A stretch of 64,000 nt of DNA from Variovorax boronicumulans (GTDB lineage Bacteria > Pseudomonadota > Gammaproteobacteria > Burkholderiales > Burkholderiaceae_C). The stretch spans positions 2,492,485 through 2,556,484 of the forward strand of contig NZ_JAAAFX010000004.1 in the NCBI RefSeq assembly GCF_019352895.1, given 5' to 3'. Shown in pieces: positions 1-10,051 of the stretch; the stretch's first letter is position 1, and the number at the start of each line of letters is the position of its first letter. The notes below the pieces were generated by a model that worked only from the letters and a program-made list of their open reading frames with translations, had not been told where the DNA came from and did no database searches. A program made the translations under genes and the position numbers.

Positions 1-1621
1 TGGCGCGGCCGCCGATGTTGGTGCCGGTCACGATCTCGTCGTCGGTGCGGGTCTGGAACACCGCGCCGGTCAGCAGGCCATCGGCCATGCGCGCCTTGGC
101 GCCGAGCTCGAGGCTGCGGTTGACGGCCGGCTGCAACGCGAAGTTCAGGCCGCCGACATTGCCCGGCCGGTACGAGAGCTCGTTGAGCGTCGGCGTCTCG
201 AAGCCGCGGCCGGCCGAGACGTAGAGGTTCAGGTCGCGCGTGGCGGCGTAGCGCAGCGCGGCCGCGGGCAGCGCCTGGCGGTAGCGCGCGGCGCCGCTGT
301 CGTCGCCGTTGGCGCCGCGGATGTAGCGGTCGTCCGAATCGAAGCGCACGCTGCTGTGGCGCAGCCCGGCCTCGAGCGTCCAGCGCTCGGCGAAGTCCCA
401 GCGCGTCTGCACGTACGGATCGACGTTGCCGACCTCGTTGCGCTCGTCGCGCCGCAAGGCGCCCTGCACGCCCAGCTGCTGCGCGGCACCGCTGCCCAGG
501 AAGTTCTCGTAGCCGCGGCGCTGCTCGCGCAAGGTGTCGTAGGCCAGGCCGGTCGAGAGTTCGAAGGGCCGGCCCGCGAGCGCGGTGCGCAGCGTCCAGC
601 GCGCGTCGAAGCCCGCATAGCGGCGCTGCAGGTCGATCACGGCGCCTGCGCTCAGCGGGCTCGCCTGCGCCGAGGGCGGGATCGACTGGAACTGCGTGGT
701 GCGGCGGTCGCCGCCGTAGAGCATCAGCCGAAGGTCCTGGTCGGCGTTGAGCCGGCGTTCGTAGAGCAGGCCGACCTGCGTCTGGTCGACGGTCTTGCGC
801 GTGTCGTACTGCGTGGCCAGCGGCGCGGCGCGCGGGTCGGCGTCGAGCTGCGCGCGCGTCAGGCCCAGCGGGTCCTGCGCGTCGATGCGCACGCTGTTGG
901 CCACCAGCGTGAGCCGGCTGTCGTCGTCGAGCTGCACGCCCAGCTTGCCGTTGGCGATGTCGCGCGTGGCCGCGCTGTGCTCGCGGTAGCCGTCGGTGCG
1001 GAAGCGGCTGGCGCTCAGCACGTAGTCGATGCCGCCGCTGGCGCCCGAGGCCTTGGCGCCGAGGCGCGTGCTGCCGAAGCTGCCGCCGGCCACCGAGAAG
1101 CCCAGCCGCGGCGCGCCTTCGCCGTCCTCGGTGAAGACCTGCACCACGCCACCCGAGGAGTTGCCGTAGAGCGCCGAGAAGGGGCCGCGCAGCACCTCGA
1201 CGCGGTCGGCCGAGCCGATGTCGATGTTCGAGCTCTGGCCCTGGCCGTCGGGCAGCGTGGCCGGGATGCCGTCGATGTAGAGCCGCACGCCGCGCAGCCC
1301 GAAGGTCGAGCGCGCTCCGAAGCCGCGGATGGAGATCTGCAGGTCCTGCGCGTAGTTCTGCCGGTTCTGCACCTGCAGGCCGGGCACGCCGCCCAGGCTC
1401 TCCGACAGGTTGACCTGCAGCTTGCCCTCGCGCAGCTGCCGGCGGTCGACCAGGTCGACCGAGGCCGGCATGTCGAAGGGCGCGGCCGCGCCGCGCGGCG
1501 TCGAGACGGTGACCGCGCGCAGGCTGGGCACGCTGTCGGCCGCGGCCTCGGGTGGAAGGGTTTGCGCCTGCAGCGTGGCGGCGAACAAGGCCGATGCGGC
1601 CGCGACAGTGTTTCTTCTCAT
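1..1621 (-). CDS. TonB-dependent outer-membrane receptor, 3' end beyond window
   Basis: Reading left from an ATG at 1619-1621 gives about 540 residues that stay open to the window edge, so the C-terminal part of the barrel is missing here. The N-terminus is a signal peptide ending near AQTLP. Next comes a plug domain with family features: VSTPRG (TonB-box-like region), SLGGVPGLQVQNR, ISIRGFGARS, GLRGVRLYIDGIP and VEVLRGPFSALYGN. Repetitive beta-barrel strands follow. The role is energy-dependent uptake of a siderophore, cobalamin or other ligand across the outer membrane. The ligand cannot be read from sequence. It lies 55 bp downstream of the DUF4394 lipoprotein gene on the same strand and may be co-transcribed with it. 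Confident on family, not on substrate. Confidence 0.9.
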   Translation of the reverse strand, partial: MRRNTVAAASALFAATLQAQTLPPEAAADSVPSLRAVTVSTPRGAAAPFDMPASVDLVDRRQLREGKLQVNLSESLGGVPGLQVQNRQNYAQDLQISIRGFGARSTFGLRGVRLYIDGIPATLPDGQGQSSNIDIGSADRVEVLRGPFSALYGNSSGGVVQVFTEDGEGAPRLGFSVAGGSFGSTRLGAKASGASGGIDYVLSASRFRTDGYREHSAATRDIANGKLGVQLDDDSRLTLVANSVRIDAQDPLGLTRAQLDADPRAAPLATQYDTRKTVDQTQVGLLYERRLNADQDLRLMLYGGDRRTTQFQSIPPSAQASPLSAGAVIDLQRRYAGFDARWTLRTALAGRPFELSTGLAYDTLREQRRGYENFLGSGAAQQLGVQGALRRDERNEVGNVDPYVQTRWDFAERWTLEAGLRHSSVRFDSDDRYIRGANGDDSGAARYRQALPAAALRYAATRDLNLYVSAGRGFETPTLNELSYRPGNVGGLNFALQPAVNRSLELGAKARMADGLLTGAVFQTRTDDEIVTGTNIGGRA

Positions 1622-1676
1622 GCCCCGATTCTGACGACCCGCCGCCAAGCGGGTGTCAGCCAAGAGACCGTACCGC

Positions 1677-3254
1677 TCAATAGCGGATCGCGAGGTCCCG
1701 CACCACCGGCCCGCCCGCGCCGCCGATCTGCGCGAAGGCCGCGCCGTTCGCCGCGCCGAAGGGCGTGGCCGCACCGGTCGCGAGCGACAGCGTGTAGAGC
1801 GTGAAGGGGCCGGCATTCGTGCCGCGCAGCGCGGCCAGCGCCAGCCCGTTGGCGCCGCCCGCGATGTCGAACGCGGCCTGCCCGTTGAGCGGGACGCCCA
1901 CCGCGCCCACGTTGACCAGCGTGCCGTCGTTGGGCGGGCTCTGGCGCGCCAGCACGTTCTCGTTGCCCTCGAGGTCGAACAGGTCGGTGGCGGTGCTGCC
2001 GGCAAAGCTGTTGGTGTAGGCGCCGGCCACGACCACGGCCGGCGTGGCGCGGTTGATCGCGCCGTCGGTGGTGGTGAGGCCGGTGTCGACGTTGATGCGC
2101 AGGCTCTGGCCGGTGTCGCTGATCACGCGCAGGCGATCGGCCACCGGATTGAAGTCGACGGTGAAGCGCGTGCCGGCCAGGCCGGCATAGGGCAGCGTGG
2201 TGTCGGCCGGGTCGGCCGCAAGCACGGTCGCCACGGTCGCGGCGCCGGTGTCGGGGTCGACGGTCAGCACCCGGGCCGCGCTGGTCAGCGCGTAGAGCCG
2301 GCCGTTGGCGGGGCGGAAGTCCACGCCCACCACCGTCTCGTTGGCCGCGAGGCCGCCGATGGTGACGGCGCTCGACAGCGTGTTGGGCGCGGTCAGCGCG
2401 AAGCTCGCGAGCCGCGCGGCGTCGTGCAGCACATAGATCTTGGGCGCCGCGGGCGGCACCAGCGTCAGGCCGACCAGCGCGTCGCCCGCGCCGATGGTGC
2501 CGATGCGCTGCGCGCCGGCCGTGCCGCTCAGGGGCACGGTGTAGAGCTGCGTGGCGCCGCCGACCGTGAGCGCCGCATAGCCCACGTTGTTGCGCGCATC
2601 GATGTCGAAGCCGTTGCTCGCGCTGAAGACCACGTTCAGCGGCACCGGGTTGGCCAGCGTGCCGTTGTTGGGCGGGTCCTGCAGGTAGAGCGTGCCGGCC
2701 GCATCGAGGTTGTAGAGCTGCGTGGTCGTGGTGCCGGCGAAGGCGTTGGTGTAGGCCGAGGCGGTGATGCTTGCGGACGCGCCGTTGATCGCGCCGTCGA
2801 CCACGGCCACGCCGGTGTTCACGTCCACGCGCAGGTTCTGGCCGGTGTTGCTGACCAGGCGCAGACGATCGGCCACGGGGTTGAAGTCGACGCCGAACTG
2901 GGTGCCGGCCAGCGGCGTGCTCAGCGTGGACTTCAGCGTCAGCGCGCCGCTGGCCGCATCGAGCGTGAAGATGCGGCCCTGGCTGCTGACCGCATAGATC
3001 GCGCGGTCGGCCGGCCGCACGTCGATGCCGACCAGCGTCTCGCCCGCCGCCAGGCCCGACACGGGCAGGCTGGTGGCGAGGGTGCCGGGGGTCGTGCGGT
3101 TGAAGGAGATGACGCGGCCCGAGGCGGTGACCGCCACGGTGTCGCCCAGCGGGCCGGTGCTGCCGGTGCCGCCGCCGTCGTGGCTGCCGCCACCACAAGC
3201 GGTCAGCGCGGCAGCGGCGATGAGGGAGAACGGAAGAAAGGAAAAGCGGTGCAT
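1677..3254 (-). CDS. DUF4394 domain lipoprotein with duplicated domain
   Basis: A 525-residue exported protein. The N-terminus is a lipoprotein signal with lipobox LTAC followed by a glycine-rich linker. The mature part is an internal duplication: the signature DFNPVADRLR occurs twice, each followed by an NTGQ/DTGQ strand and then DGAIN or a near match. This is typical of DUF4394 beta-propeller-like units. The start was taken at the ATG of MHRFSF, which has an AGGA-like ribosome site and directly precedes the signal peptide; an in-frame ATG nine codons upstream is less likely. Function is unknown for the family. It is probably surface- or periplasm-exposed. An ECF-type promoter candidate lies about 75 bp upstream. 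Confidence 0.85.
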   Translation of the reverse strand: MHRFSFLPFSLIAAAALTACGGGSHDGGGTGSTGPLGDTVAVTASGRVISFNRTTPGTLATSLPVSGLAAGETLVGIDVRPADRAIYAVSSQGRIFTLDAASGALTLKSTLSTPLAGTQFGVDFNPVADRLRLVSNTGQNLRVDVNTGVAVVDGAINGASASITASAYTNAFAGTTTTQLYNLDAAGTLYLQDPPNNGTLANPVPLNVVFSASNGFDIDARNNVGYAALTVGGATQLYTVPLSGTAGAQRIGTIGAGDALVGLTLVPPAAPKIYVLHDAARLASFALTAPNTLSSAVTIGGLAANETVVGVDFRPANGRLYALTSAARVLTVDPDTGAATVATVLAADPADTTLPYAGLAGTRFTVDFNPVADRLRVISDTGQSLRINVDTGLTTTDGAINRATPAVVVAGAYTNSFAGSTATDLFDLEGNENVLARQSPPNDGTLVNVGAVGVPLNGQAAFDIAGGANGLALAALRGTNAGPFTLYTLSLATGAATPFGAANGAAFAQIGGAGGPVVRDLAIRY

Positions 3255-3326
3255 GGGGAGGTCCTGGGAGTGGAGGGGCATGCCCCGCGCCCTGTTTTTC
3301 TTCGGCGTCGGCGGCGCGGCATGTCG

Positions 3327-3357
3327 GTACTACCCGCGAGACGACGCTTTGGATGCA
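3327..3357 (-). promoter_or_regulatory. Possible ECF-sigma promoter for the DUF4394 gene
   Basis: On the minus strand TGCATCC, then 17 bp, then GTAGTAC, about 75 bp upstream of the DUF4394 start codon. The two boxes resemble extracytoplasmic-function sigma promoters in form. No second copy was found in the window, so the call is tentative. Confidence 0.3.
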
Positions 3358-3377
3358 CCCCGCGCTTCACTTCCCTG

Positions 3378-6035
3378 TCACTTACCTTTGGTTGCGCGTG
3401 GCGCGGCCCCCAACGCACGCGCCAGGTACGGCGCGGTGCGGCTGCCCGGGCTGCGTGCCACCTCGGCCGGCGGCCCGCAGGCCACGATGCGCCCGCCCTC
3501 GCCGCCCGCGCCCGGGCCCAGGTCGATCACCCAGTCGGCGCCGGCCACCACCCGCATCTCGTGCTCGACCACCACCACCGTGTTGCCCGCGTCGGCCAGG
3601 CCGTCGAGCTGCGCCATCAGCTTGTCGACGTCGGCCGGGTGCAGGCCGGTGGTGGGCTCGTCGAGCACGTAGAGCGTGTCGCCGCGCTGCGCGCGCTGCA
3701 GTTCGGTCGCGAGCTTGATGCGCTGCGCCTCGCCGCCCGAGAGTTCGGTCGCGGGCTGGCCCAGCCGCAGGTAGCCCAGGCCGATGCGGCGCAGCAGGTC
3801 GAGGGGGCGCAGCACCGCGGCCTCGTCGGCGAAGAAGGCGCAGGCCTGGTCCACCGTCATGCCCAGCACCTCGGCGATGTGGTGGCCGTTCCAGCGCACC
3901 TGCAGCGTGGCCTCGTTGTAGCGCGCGCCGTGGCAGGTCGGGCACGGCGCATAGACGCTGGGCATGAACAGCAGTTCGACGCTGACGAAGCCCTCGCCCT
4001 CGCAGGTAGCGCAGCGCCCCTTGGCGACATTGAAGGAGAAGCGCCCGGCGTCGTAGCGGCGCTTGCGCGCGGCCGGCGTGGCGGCGAAGAGCTTGCGCAC
4101 CGCATCGAACAGGCCGGTGTAGGTCGCGAGGTTGGACCGCGGCGTGCGGCCGATCGGCTTCTGGTCGACCTGCACCAGCCGGCGGATGCGGTCCGCGTCG
4201 CCCGCCAGGCGGCCCGCGGTCGCGCCGGCCGCAGGCGCGGGCATGTCACCGCCGGCCGCGTCCTCCTCCGCCACCGGCACCTCGTGCCCCAGGTGCGCCG
4301 ACAGCAGTTCGATCAGCGCCTGGCTCACCAGGCTGGACTTGCCCGAGCCCGAGACGCCGGTCACGGCCGTGAGCACGCCCAGCGGAAAGGCCGCGTCGAT
4401 GTCCGCGAGGTTGTTGCGCACCACGCCTTCCAGCCGCAGCCAGCCGGTGGGCTCGCGCGCGGGCCGCGGCCTGACCGACGTGTGGTCGCCGAACAGGTAG
4501 CGCGCGGTGTGGGATGCACTCACGTGGCGCAGGCCCTCGGGCGGCCCGCTGTAGAGCACCTGCCCGCCCTGCTCGCCGGCATCGGGGCCGACGTCGACGA
4601 GCCAGTCGGCGCGGCGCATCACCTCGAGGTCGTGCTCGACCACGAACAGCGAGTTGCCCGCGCCCCGCAGCGCGCCCAGTGCCGACAGCAGCGCCTCGGC
4701 ATCGGCCGGATGCAGGCCGGCCGAGGGCTCGTCGAGCACGTAGACCACGCCGAACAGGTTGGAGCGGATCTGCGTGGCCAGCCGCAGCCGCTGCAGCTCG
4801 CCGGGCGACAGCGTGGGCGTGCTGCGCTCCAGCGACAGGTAGCCCAGGCCCAGCCCGCGCAGCGTCTCGACGCGGTCCAGCACCGCCTGCGCGATGCGCT
4901 GGGCGGCGATGCGTTTCTCTTCCGACAACTCGGGCGTGCGCCGCACGTCGGGCGAGGCCGCATGCGTCGCGCCGCCGGCCGCCACGCGGCGCGCCGTGTC
5001 CTGGCGCGAGGCAGCGCGGCTGCGCACCCTGGCATCGCCCTCGGCGCGCTGCATGCCGGCCGCGGCCGGCGCCAGCACCTCGGCCAGGCGGTCGAGCGGC
5101 AGCCGCGCCAGCGCGCCGATGTCGAGCCCGGCGAAGGTCACGCCCAGCGCCTCGCGCTTGAGCCGCTTGCCCTCGCAGGCCGGGCAGACGCTGCCGGCCA
5201 TGAAGCGGGACACGCGCTTCTTCATCAGCGCGCTCTGCGTGGTCGCGAAGGTGTGCAGCACGTACTTGCGCACGCCCATGAAGGTGCCCTGGTAGCTGGG
5301 CTCGGTCTTGCGGCGCAGCGCGGCGCGGGTCTCGGTGGGCGTGAAGCCGGCGTAGACCGGCACCGTGGGCTGCTCGTCGGTGAACAGGATCCAGTCGCGG
5401 TCCTTGCGCGGCAGGTCGCGCCAGGGCGTGTCGATGTCGTAGCCCAGCGTGACCAGGATGTCGCGCTGGTTCTGCCCGCCCCAGGCCGGCGGCCAGGCCG
5501 CGATGGCGCGCTCGCGGATCGTGAGCGTGTCGTCGGGCACCATGGTGCGCTCGGTCACCTCGTAGACGTGGCCCAGGCCATGGCAGGTCGGGCAGGCGCC
5601 CTGCGCGGTGTTGGGCGAGAAGTCCTCGGCGAACAGCATTGGCTGCTTCGCGGGATAGTGGCCGGCGCGCGAGTACAGCATGCGCAGGAGGCTGGACAGC
5701 GTGGTCACGCTGCCCACCGACGAGCGCGTGCTGGGCGTGCCGCGCTGCTGCTGCAGCGCCACCGCGGGCGGCAGGCCGTCGATGGCGTCCACATCGGGCA
5801 CGCCGACCTGGTCGATCAGCCGCCGCGCATAGGGCGCCACCGATTCGAAGTAGCGCCGCTGCGCCTCGGCATAGAGCGTGCCGAAGGCCAGCGAGGATTT
5901 ACCCGAGCCCGACACGCCGCTGAACACCACCAGCGCATCGCGCGGGATGTCGACGTCGACGTTCTTCAGGTTGTGCTCGCGCGCGCCGCGCACGCGCACG
6001 AAGGCATCGGGCCGGCGATCCCCGGGCACGCTCAC
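3378..6035 (-). CDS. UvrA-like ABC ATPase (short UvrA paralogue)
   Basis: An 885-residue UvrA-family protein, shorter than housekeeping UvrA (about 940-1000). It has two ABC ATPase halves: Walker [10 protein letters not shown] at residues 40-48 and again in the second half ([15 protein letters not shown]). Signature motifs are LSPGE (first half, variant) and [15 protein letters not shown] (second half). Zinc modules are visible: [19 protein letters not shown] and CATCEGEGF...CPTCHGARY. UvrA family members recognise DNA damage; short paralogues are also implicated in drug or adduct tolerance. The start is a GTG whose GTGA overlaps the stop of the upstream aldehyde oxidoreductase gene by 4 bp, so translation is probably coupled. 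Whether it works with UvrB is not known. Confidence 0.85.
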   Translation of the reverse strand: MSVPGDRRPDAFVRVRGAREHNLKNVDVDIPRDALVVFSGVSGSGKSSLAFGTLYAEAQRRYFESVAPYARRLIDQVGVPDVDAIDGLPPAVALQQQRGTPSTRSSVGSVTTLSSLLRMLYSRAGHYPAKQPMLFAEDFSPNTAQGACPTCHGLGHVYEVTERTMVPDDTLTIRERAIAAWPPAWGGQNQRDILVTLGYDIDTPWRDLPRKDRDWILFTDEQPTVPVYAGFTPTETRAALRRKTEPSYQGTFMGVRKYVLHTFATTQSALMKKRVSRFMAGSVCPACEGKRLKREALGVTFAGLDIGALARLPLDRLAEVLAPAAAGMQRAEGDARVRSRAASRQDTARRVAAGGATHAASPDVRRTPELSEEKRIAAQRIAQAVLDRVETLRGLGLGYLSLERSTPTLSPGELQRLRLATQIRSNLFGVVYVLDEPSAGLHPADAEALLSALGALRGAGNSLFVVEHDLEVMRRADWLVDVGPDAGEQGGQVLYSGPPEGLRHVSASHTARYLFGDHTSVRPRPAREPTGWLRLEGVVRNNLADIDAAFPLGVLTAVTGVSGSGKSSLVSQALIELLSAHLGHEVPVAEEDAAGGDMPAPAAGATAGRLAGDADRIRRLVQVDQKPIGRTPRSNLATYTGLFDAVRKLFAATPAARKRRYDAGRFSFNVAKGRCATCEGEGFVSVELLFMPSVYAPCPTCHGARYNEATLQVRWNGHHIAEVLGMTVDQACAFFADEAAVLRPLDLLRRIGLGYLRLGQPATELSGGEAQRIKLATELQRAQRGDTLYVLDEPTTGLHPADVDKLMAQLDGLADAGNTVVVVEHEMRVVAGADWVIDLGPGAGGEGGRIVACGPPAEVARSPGSRTAPYLARALGAAPRATKGK

Positions 6036-8326
6036 GGCGCCATCACCTTGTCGGGCGTCATCGGCAGGCTGCGCACGCGCCGGCCGGTGGCATGGAAGAT
6101 CGCGTTGCACACCGCGGCCGCGACGCCCACGATGCCGATCTCGCCCACGCCCTTGGCGCCCAGCCGGCTCACGATGCGGTCGTCCTCCTGCACGAAGATC
6201 ACGTCGATGTCGTGGATGTCGGCATTCACCGCCACGTGGTACTCGCTCAGGTTGTGGTTCATGAAGCGGCCCAGGCGGTGGTCGGTCAGCGTCTCCTCGT
6301 GCAGCGCCTGGCTGATACCCCAGACCACCGCGCCGCTGACCTGGCTGCGCGCGGTCTTGGCGTTGATGATGCGGCCGGCCGCCACGGCGCTGACCACGCG
6401 CGTCACGCGCACCGTGCCCAGCAGCTCGTCCACCCGCACCTCGCAGAACACCGCCGAGTGCGTGGCGCGCTGGTACTTCCTCTGCTGGAACACATGCGGC
6501 AGCATCAGGTACTTCTCCTCGATGCGCGCCGCGCGCGCATGGGCCAGCACGTCGACCAGCCGGACCGCGCCCGAGGGATCGACCGCGCGGCGCAGGGTGC
6601 CGTCGACGAATTCCATCTCCTCGAAGGCCACTTTGCGCAGCGCGGTGCCGGGCATGGCGCGCGCCATCCCGAACAACCGGCGCTGCAGTTTCTCGCACAC
6701 GCCCTCGACCGCAGAACCGACGGTGGTGACGTGCGAGGAGCCGCCCTGGATCGGCGCCACCGGCAGGGTCGAATCGCCCAGCTGGAAACTGACCTGCTCC
6801 ATCGGCAGGCCCATGGCCGCGGCCGCGATCTGCGCCATCACGGTGTAGGTGCCGGTGCCGATGTCGGTCGCGGCGCTGCTCACCACCAGCCGGCCGTCGG
6901 CATGCAGCACCGCACTGGCGCGGGCGAACATCTGCATCGCATCCCAGGTGCCGGTGGCCATGCCCCAGCCGACCCACTCGTGGCCCTCCTTCATCGAGCG
7001 CGGCGCCAGCGGGCGCGCGGCCCAGCCGAAGCGCTCCGCGCCCTGCAGGTAGCAGGCGCGCAGTTCCTTGGTCGAGTAGGGCAGGTCGTCCATCGGGTTG
7101 CGCTCGGCGTAGTTCTTTAGGCGCAGCGCGAGCGGGTCCATGTCCAGTACATAGGACAGCTCGTCCATCGCGACCTCGAGCGCATGCACGCCGTGCGCGG
7201 CACCTGGCGCGCGCATGTCCATCGGGCTGTAGTGGTCGAGCGGCACCACTTGGTAGCCGAGCCGGATGTTGTCGCAGCGGTAGAGCTGGCCCGACCAGTT
7301 CACCACCACCTCCACATAGTCCTCGAAGCGCGAGGTCTCGGCCACCGCGTGGTGCCGGATGGCCCGCAGCGTGCCGTCGCGCTCGGCCGCGAGCCCGATG
7401 CGCTGCTGCGTCTCGGGCCGGTGGCCGAAGCTGAACATCTGCTGGCGTGTGAGCACCACGCGCACCGAGCGCTCGAGCTTCAGCGCCGCCATCACCGCCA
7501 GCGGCAGCTGGTACTGCGGCCGCAGGCCGGAGCCGAAGGCGCCGCCGACATAGGGGTTGCGCACCGTGACCCGGTCCTTCGACAGGCCGAACACACGCGA
7601 TACATACCAGCGGCTGTTCTGCGAGCTCTGCGTCTTGTCGTAGATCGTGAGGTGGCCGTCGGCACCGCGGATCACGGTCGAGGCGAACAGCTCCATCGGG
7701 TTGTGGTGCTCGACGCCGCTGTGGTACTCGGCCTCGATCTTGACCGGCGCCGCGTCGAAGGCCGCGCGCGCGTCGCCCTTCTCCGCGGGCGGCGGCGCGT
7801 AGCCGGCCTTGAGCCGGCTGGGCTTGCGGCCGCGGTGCAGGTTGGCCAGCAGGCGCGTGTCGTGCGGCTCCATCGCGTAGTCGACCCGCACCAGCGAAGC
7901 CGCATGGCGCGCCGCCTCGAAGCTCTCGGCCACCACCAGCGCGACCGGCTGGCCGCTGTAGGCGATCTGCGCATCGTGCAGCGGCTTGAAGGGCGTGCCG
8001 CCGGGGGCCGTCATGTCCTTGTAGAACAGGCCGGCGCTGCGCGTCTTCGGCTTGTTGGCGTGCGTGAGGATGTCCAGCACGCCGGGCACGGCCAGGGCCG
8101 CGTCGAGCGCGAAGCCGGTGATGCGGCCACGCGCGATAGTGCTGTTGACCACCACGCCATACACCAAGGGAGACGCCGGGTCGTCGACCTGCACCTCGGC
8201 CGCATAGCGCGCCTGGCCCGTGACCTTGGCGCGGCCGTCGATGCGCGAGACCGGGTCGCCCACCCGCACATGGCCGGTGCCGGCGTCGGCGCGGGGCACG
8301 GCGAGCGCGTCGATGAGATCGGTCAC
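6032..8326 (-). CDS. paoC: Molybdopterin-binding subunit of xanthine-oxidase-family aldehyde oxidoreductase (PaoC-like)
   Basis: A 764-residue large subunit of the xanthine dehydrogenase family, closest in layout to E. coli PaoC. The N-terminus [23 protein letters not shown] is the usual a/b-hammerhead entry. The C-terminal GVGEIGIVG carries the catalytic glutamate, near residue 729. It binds the molybdenum cofactor and oxidises aldehydes or related compounds, passing electrons to the FeS and FAD subunits encoded just upstream. The start is GTG (GTGACC), overlapping the FAD-subunit stop by 4 bp, with AAGGAG upstream. The next gene, the UvrA-like ATPase, overlaps it by 4 bp. No paoD/XdhC-type maturation gene is in the window. 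The substrate is inferred from family only. Confidence 0.88.
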   Translation of the reverse strand: MTDLIDALAVPRADAGTGHVRVGDPVSRIDGRAKVTGQARYAAEVQVDDPASPLVYGVVVNSTIARGRITGFALDAALAVPGVLDILTHANKPKTRSAGLFYKDMTAPGGTPFKPLHDAQIAYSGQPVALVVAESFEAARHAASLVRVDYAMEPHDTRLLANLHRGRKPSRLKAGYAPPPAEKGDARAAFDAAPVKIEAEYHSGVEHHNPMELFASTVIRGADGHLTIYDKTQSSQNSRWYVSRVFGLSKDRVTVRNPYVGGAFGSGLRPQYQLPLAVMAALKLERSVRVVLTRQQMFSFGHRPETQQRIGLAAERDGTLRAIRHHAVAETSRFEDYVEVVVNWSGQLYRCDNIRLGYQVVPLDHYSPMDMRAPGAAHGVHALEVAMDELSYVLDMDPLALRLKNYAERNPMDDLPYSTKELRACYLQGAERFGWAARPLAPRSMKEGHEWVGWGMATGTWDAMQMFARASAVLHADGRLVVSSAATDIGTGTYTVMAQIAAAAMGLPMEQVSFQLGDSTLPVAPIQGGSSHVTTVGSAVEGVCEKLQRRLFGMARAMPGTALRKVAFEEMEFVDGTLRRAVDPSGAVRLVDVLAHARAARIEEKYLMLPHVFQQRKYQRATHSAVFCEVRVDELLGTVRVTRVVSAVAAGRIINAKTARSQVSGAVVWGISQALHEETLTDHRLGRFMNHNLSEYHVAVNADIHDIDVIFVQEDDRIVSRLGAKGVGEIGIVGVAAAVCNAIFHATGRRVRSLPMTPDKVMAP

Positions 8327-9357
8327 TGGAGCGCTCCTTCGGGCACGCGGCCCTGGTTGTCGACGGTGCCGGCCGCGGCGGTCTCGAGCGCGCGCACGAT
8401 GGCGCGGCGGGCCAGCGGGATCTTAAAGTCGTTGTCGCCCTGCCCCTGGGCGCTGCGCAGCAGCGCGTCGGCGACCAGCGCGAAGTGTTCGGCCGTGGGC
8501 CGCGCGCCGACCAGCAGCGACTCGGCCTCGGGCAGGCGCCAGGGCTTGTGCGACACCCCGCCGAGTGCCACGCGCACCGCGCGCACCGTGCCGTCCTCGG
8601 CCATGTCGAGCGCGGCCGCCACTGACACCAGCGCGAAGGCATACGACGCCCGGTCGCGCAGCTTGAGATAGGCCGAATGCGCACGGAAGGCGGCCGCGGG
8701 CGGCAGCACGATGTGGGTGATGAGTTCGTCCGGCGCGAGCGTGGTGTCCTGCGACGGCCGGTCTCCGGGCAGCCGGTGGAAGTCGGCGAAGGCGATGCTG
8801 CGCTCCCCGCGCTGCGAACGCACCTGCACGGTGGCGTCCAGCGCAGCCAGCGCCACGCACATGTCCGACGGGTGCGTGGCGATGCAATGGTCGCTGGCGC
8901 CCAGGATCGCGTGCTGCCGCGTGAGGCCCCCGATGGCCGGGCAGCCCGAGCCCGGCTCGCGCTTGTTGCAGGGCACGCCCACGTCGTAGAAGTAGTGGCA
9001 GCGCGTGCGCTGCAGCAGGTTGCCGCCGTTGCTCGCCATGTTGCGGATCTGCGGCGAGGCGCCGGCCAGGATCGCTGCGCCCAGCAGCGGACAGTGTTCG
9101 CGCACCAGCGGGTGGTAGGCGGTGTCGGCGTTGCGCGCCAGCGCCCCGAGGCGCAGGCCGCCGTCTTCGGTGGTCTCGATGCGGTCGAAGGGCAGGCCGT
9201 TGATGTCGACCAGGCGCTCGGGCCGCGCGATGTTCTCCTTCATCAGGTCGATCAGGTTGGTGCCGCCGGCGATGCAGCGGGCACCGTCGTCCGCGGCGGA
9301 GAGCGCAGCGAGCGCGGCCTGGACGTCGCCGGCCCGCTCATAGGCAACGGGCGTCAT
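8323..9357 (-). CDS. paoB: FAD-binding subunit of aldehyde oxidoreductase (PaoB-like)
   Basis: A 344-residue FAD subunit. The N-terminal AGGTNLIDLMKENI is the family FAD-binding loop. The central part has NMASNGGNLLQRTRCHYFYD followed by cysteines in VPCNKRE, GSGCPAI and DHCIA, the pattern of the extra 4Fe-4S cluster known in PaoB. It transfers electrons from the 2Fe-2S subunit to an acceptor. The ATG overlaps the stop of the upstream FeS gene (ATGA), and its own stop overlaps the PaoC-like start, so the three subunits are translationally linked. Confidence 0.9.
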   Translation of the reverse strand: MTPVAYERAGDVQAALAALSAADDGARCIAGGTNLIDLMKENIARPERLVDINGLPFDRIETTEDGGLRLGALARNADTAYHPLVREHCPLLGAAILAGASPQIRNMASNGGNLLQRTRCHYFYDVGVPCNKREPGSGCPAIGGLTRQHAILGASDHCIATHPSDMCVALAALDATVQVRSQRGERSIAFADFHRLPGDRPSQDTTLAPDELITHIVLPPAAAFRAHSAYLKLRDRASYAFALVSVAAALDMAEDGTVRAVRVALGGVSHKPWRLPEAESLLVGARPTAEHFALVADALLRSAQGQGDNDFKIPLARRAIVRALETAAAGTVDNQGRVPEGALQ

Positions 9358-9899
9358 GCGGGCACCGTCCCGATCACGATGCGGCGCTGCGCATCCGCAG
9401 GCGCCGCCAGGCCCATCACCTCGCCGACGGCCTGCACGATCTGCGGATAGGCGCCGCAGCGGCACACGTTGCCGCTCATGAGTTCGCGCACCTCGTCGGC
9501 CGTGCGGGCATGGCCTTCGTTGATCAGGCCCACGGCCGAACACAGCTGGCCGGGGGTGCAGTAGCCGCACTGGAAGGCATCGTGCGCGATGAAGGCCTGC
9601 TGCAGCGGATGCAGTGCATCGCCGTCGGCCAGGCCCTCGACCGTGGTGACCTCGCGGCCCTGCTGCATCACGGCCAGCGTGAGGCAGGCGTTGATGCGGC
9701 GGCCGTCGACCAGCACGGTGCAGGCACCGCACTGGCCGTGGTCGCAGCCCTTCTTGGTGCCCGTGAGCGCGAGCCGGTCGCGCAGCAGGTCGAGCAGCGT
9801 GACCCAGGTTTCGACCTCCAGCGTGTGCGGCTGGCCGTTGACGCTCAGCGAGAGCGCATGGCGCGGCACCGTGCGCGAGGGGGATTCGGAGGTGTCCAT
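9354..9899 (-). CDS. paoA: 2Fe-2S subunit of aldehyde oxidoreductase (PaoA-like)
   Basis: 181 residues with both canonical clusters. The plant-ferredoxin type is GCDHGQCGAC with Cys52, 57, 60 and 72. The helical-domain type is CGYC (111, 114) plus CRC (146, 148). It relays electrons from the Mo site to FAD. The ATG chosen has GGAG ten bases upstream; an in-frame TTG eleven codons earlier exists. E. coli PaoA carries a Tat signal, but no twin-arginine leader is visible here, so the complex is predicted to be cytoplasmic. It is the first gene of the pao-uvrA-like operon. Confidence 0.9.
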   Translation of the reverse strand: MDTSESPSRTVPRHALSLSVNGQPHTLEVETWVTLLDLLRDRLALTGTKKGCDHGQCGACTVLVDGRRINACLTLAVMQQGREVTTVEGLADGDALHPLQQAFIAHDAFQCGYCTPGQLCSAVGLINEGHARTADEVRELMSGNVCRCGAYPQIVQAVGEVMGLAAPADAQRRIVIGTVPA

Positions 9900-10002
9900 G
9901 GCGACTCCAGAGGCAATCGTGAGGGGTTTCAAGATGGGTCAGCGGCCGGCTCCGGCGTGTAAGACAAGGGCGGTATCGGAGCGTGCCACGCCTTGTGCCC
10001 AG

Positions 10003-10024
10003 AAAAAAGCCGCCCGAAGGCGGC
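10003..10024 (-). terminator. Rho-independent terminator of the DUF2383 gene
   Basis: On the minus strand GCCGCC, loop TTCG, GGCGGC, then six T. It lies 28 bp after the stop codon of the 10052-11029 gene and separates it from the pao operon. Confidence 0.85.
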
Positions 10025-10051
10025 TGTCCACGCGTGCCCGCCGGAACCGGC

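Noticed and set aside
1653..6848. Very long + strand open frame opposite the DUF4394 and UvrA-like genes
   Set aside because: Arg/Gly/Ala/His-rich translation with no domain, caused by high-GC codons of the genes on the other strand.
9964..9996. ACAAGG...CCTTGT dyad upstream of paoA
   Set aside because: Six-base arms with mismatched extension and no supporting copy.
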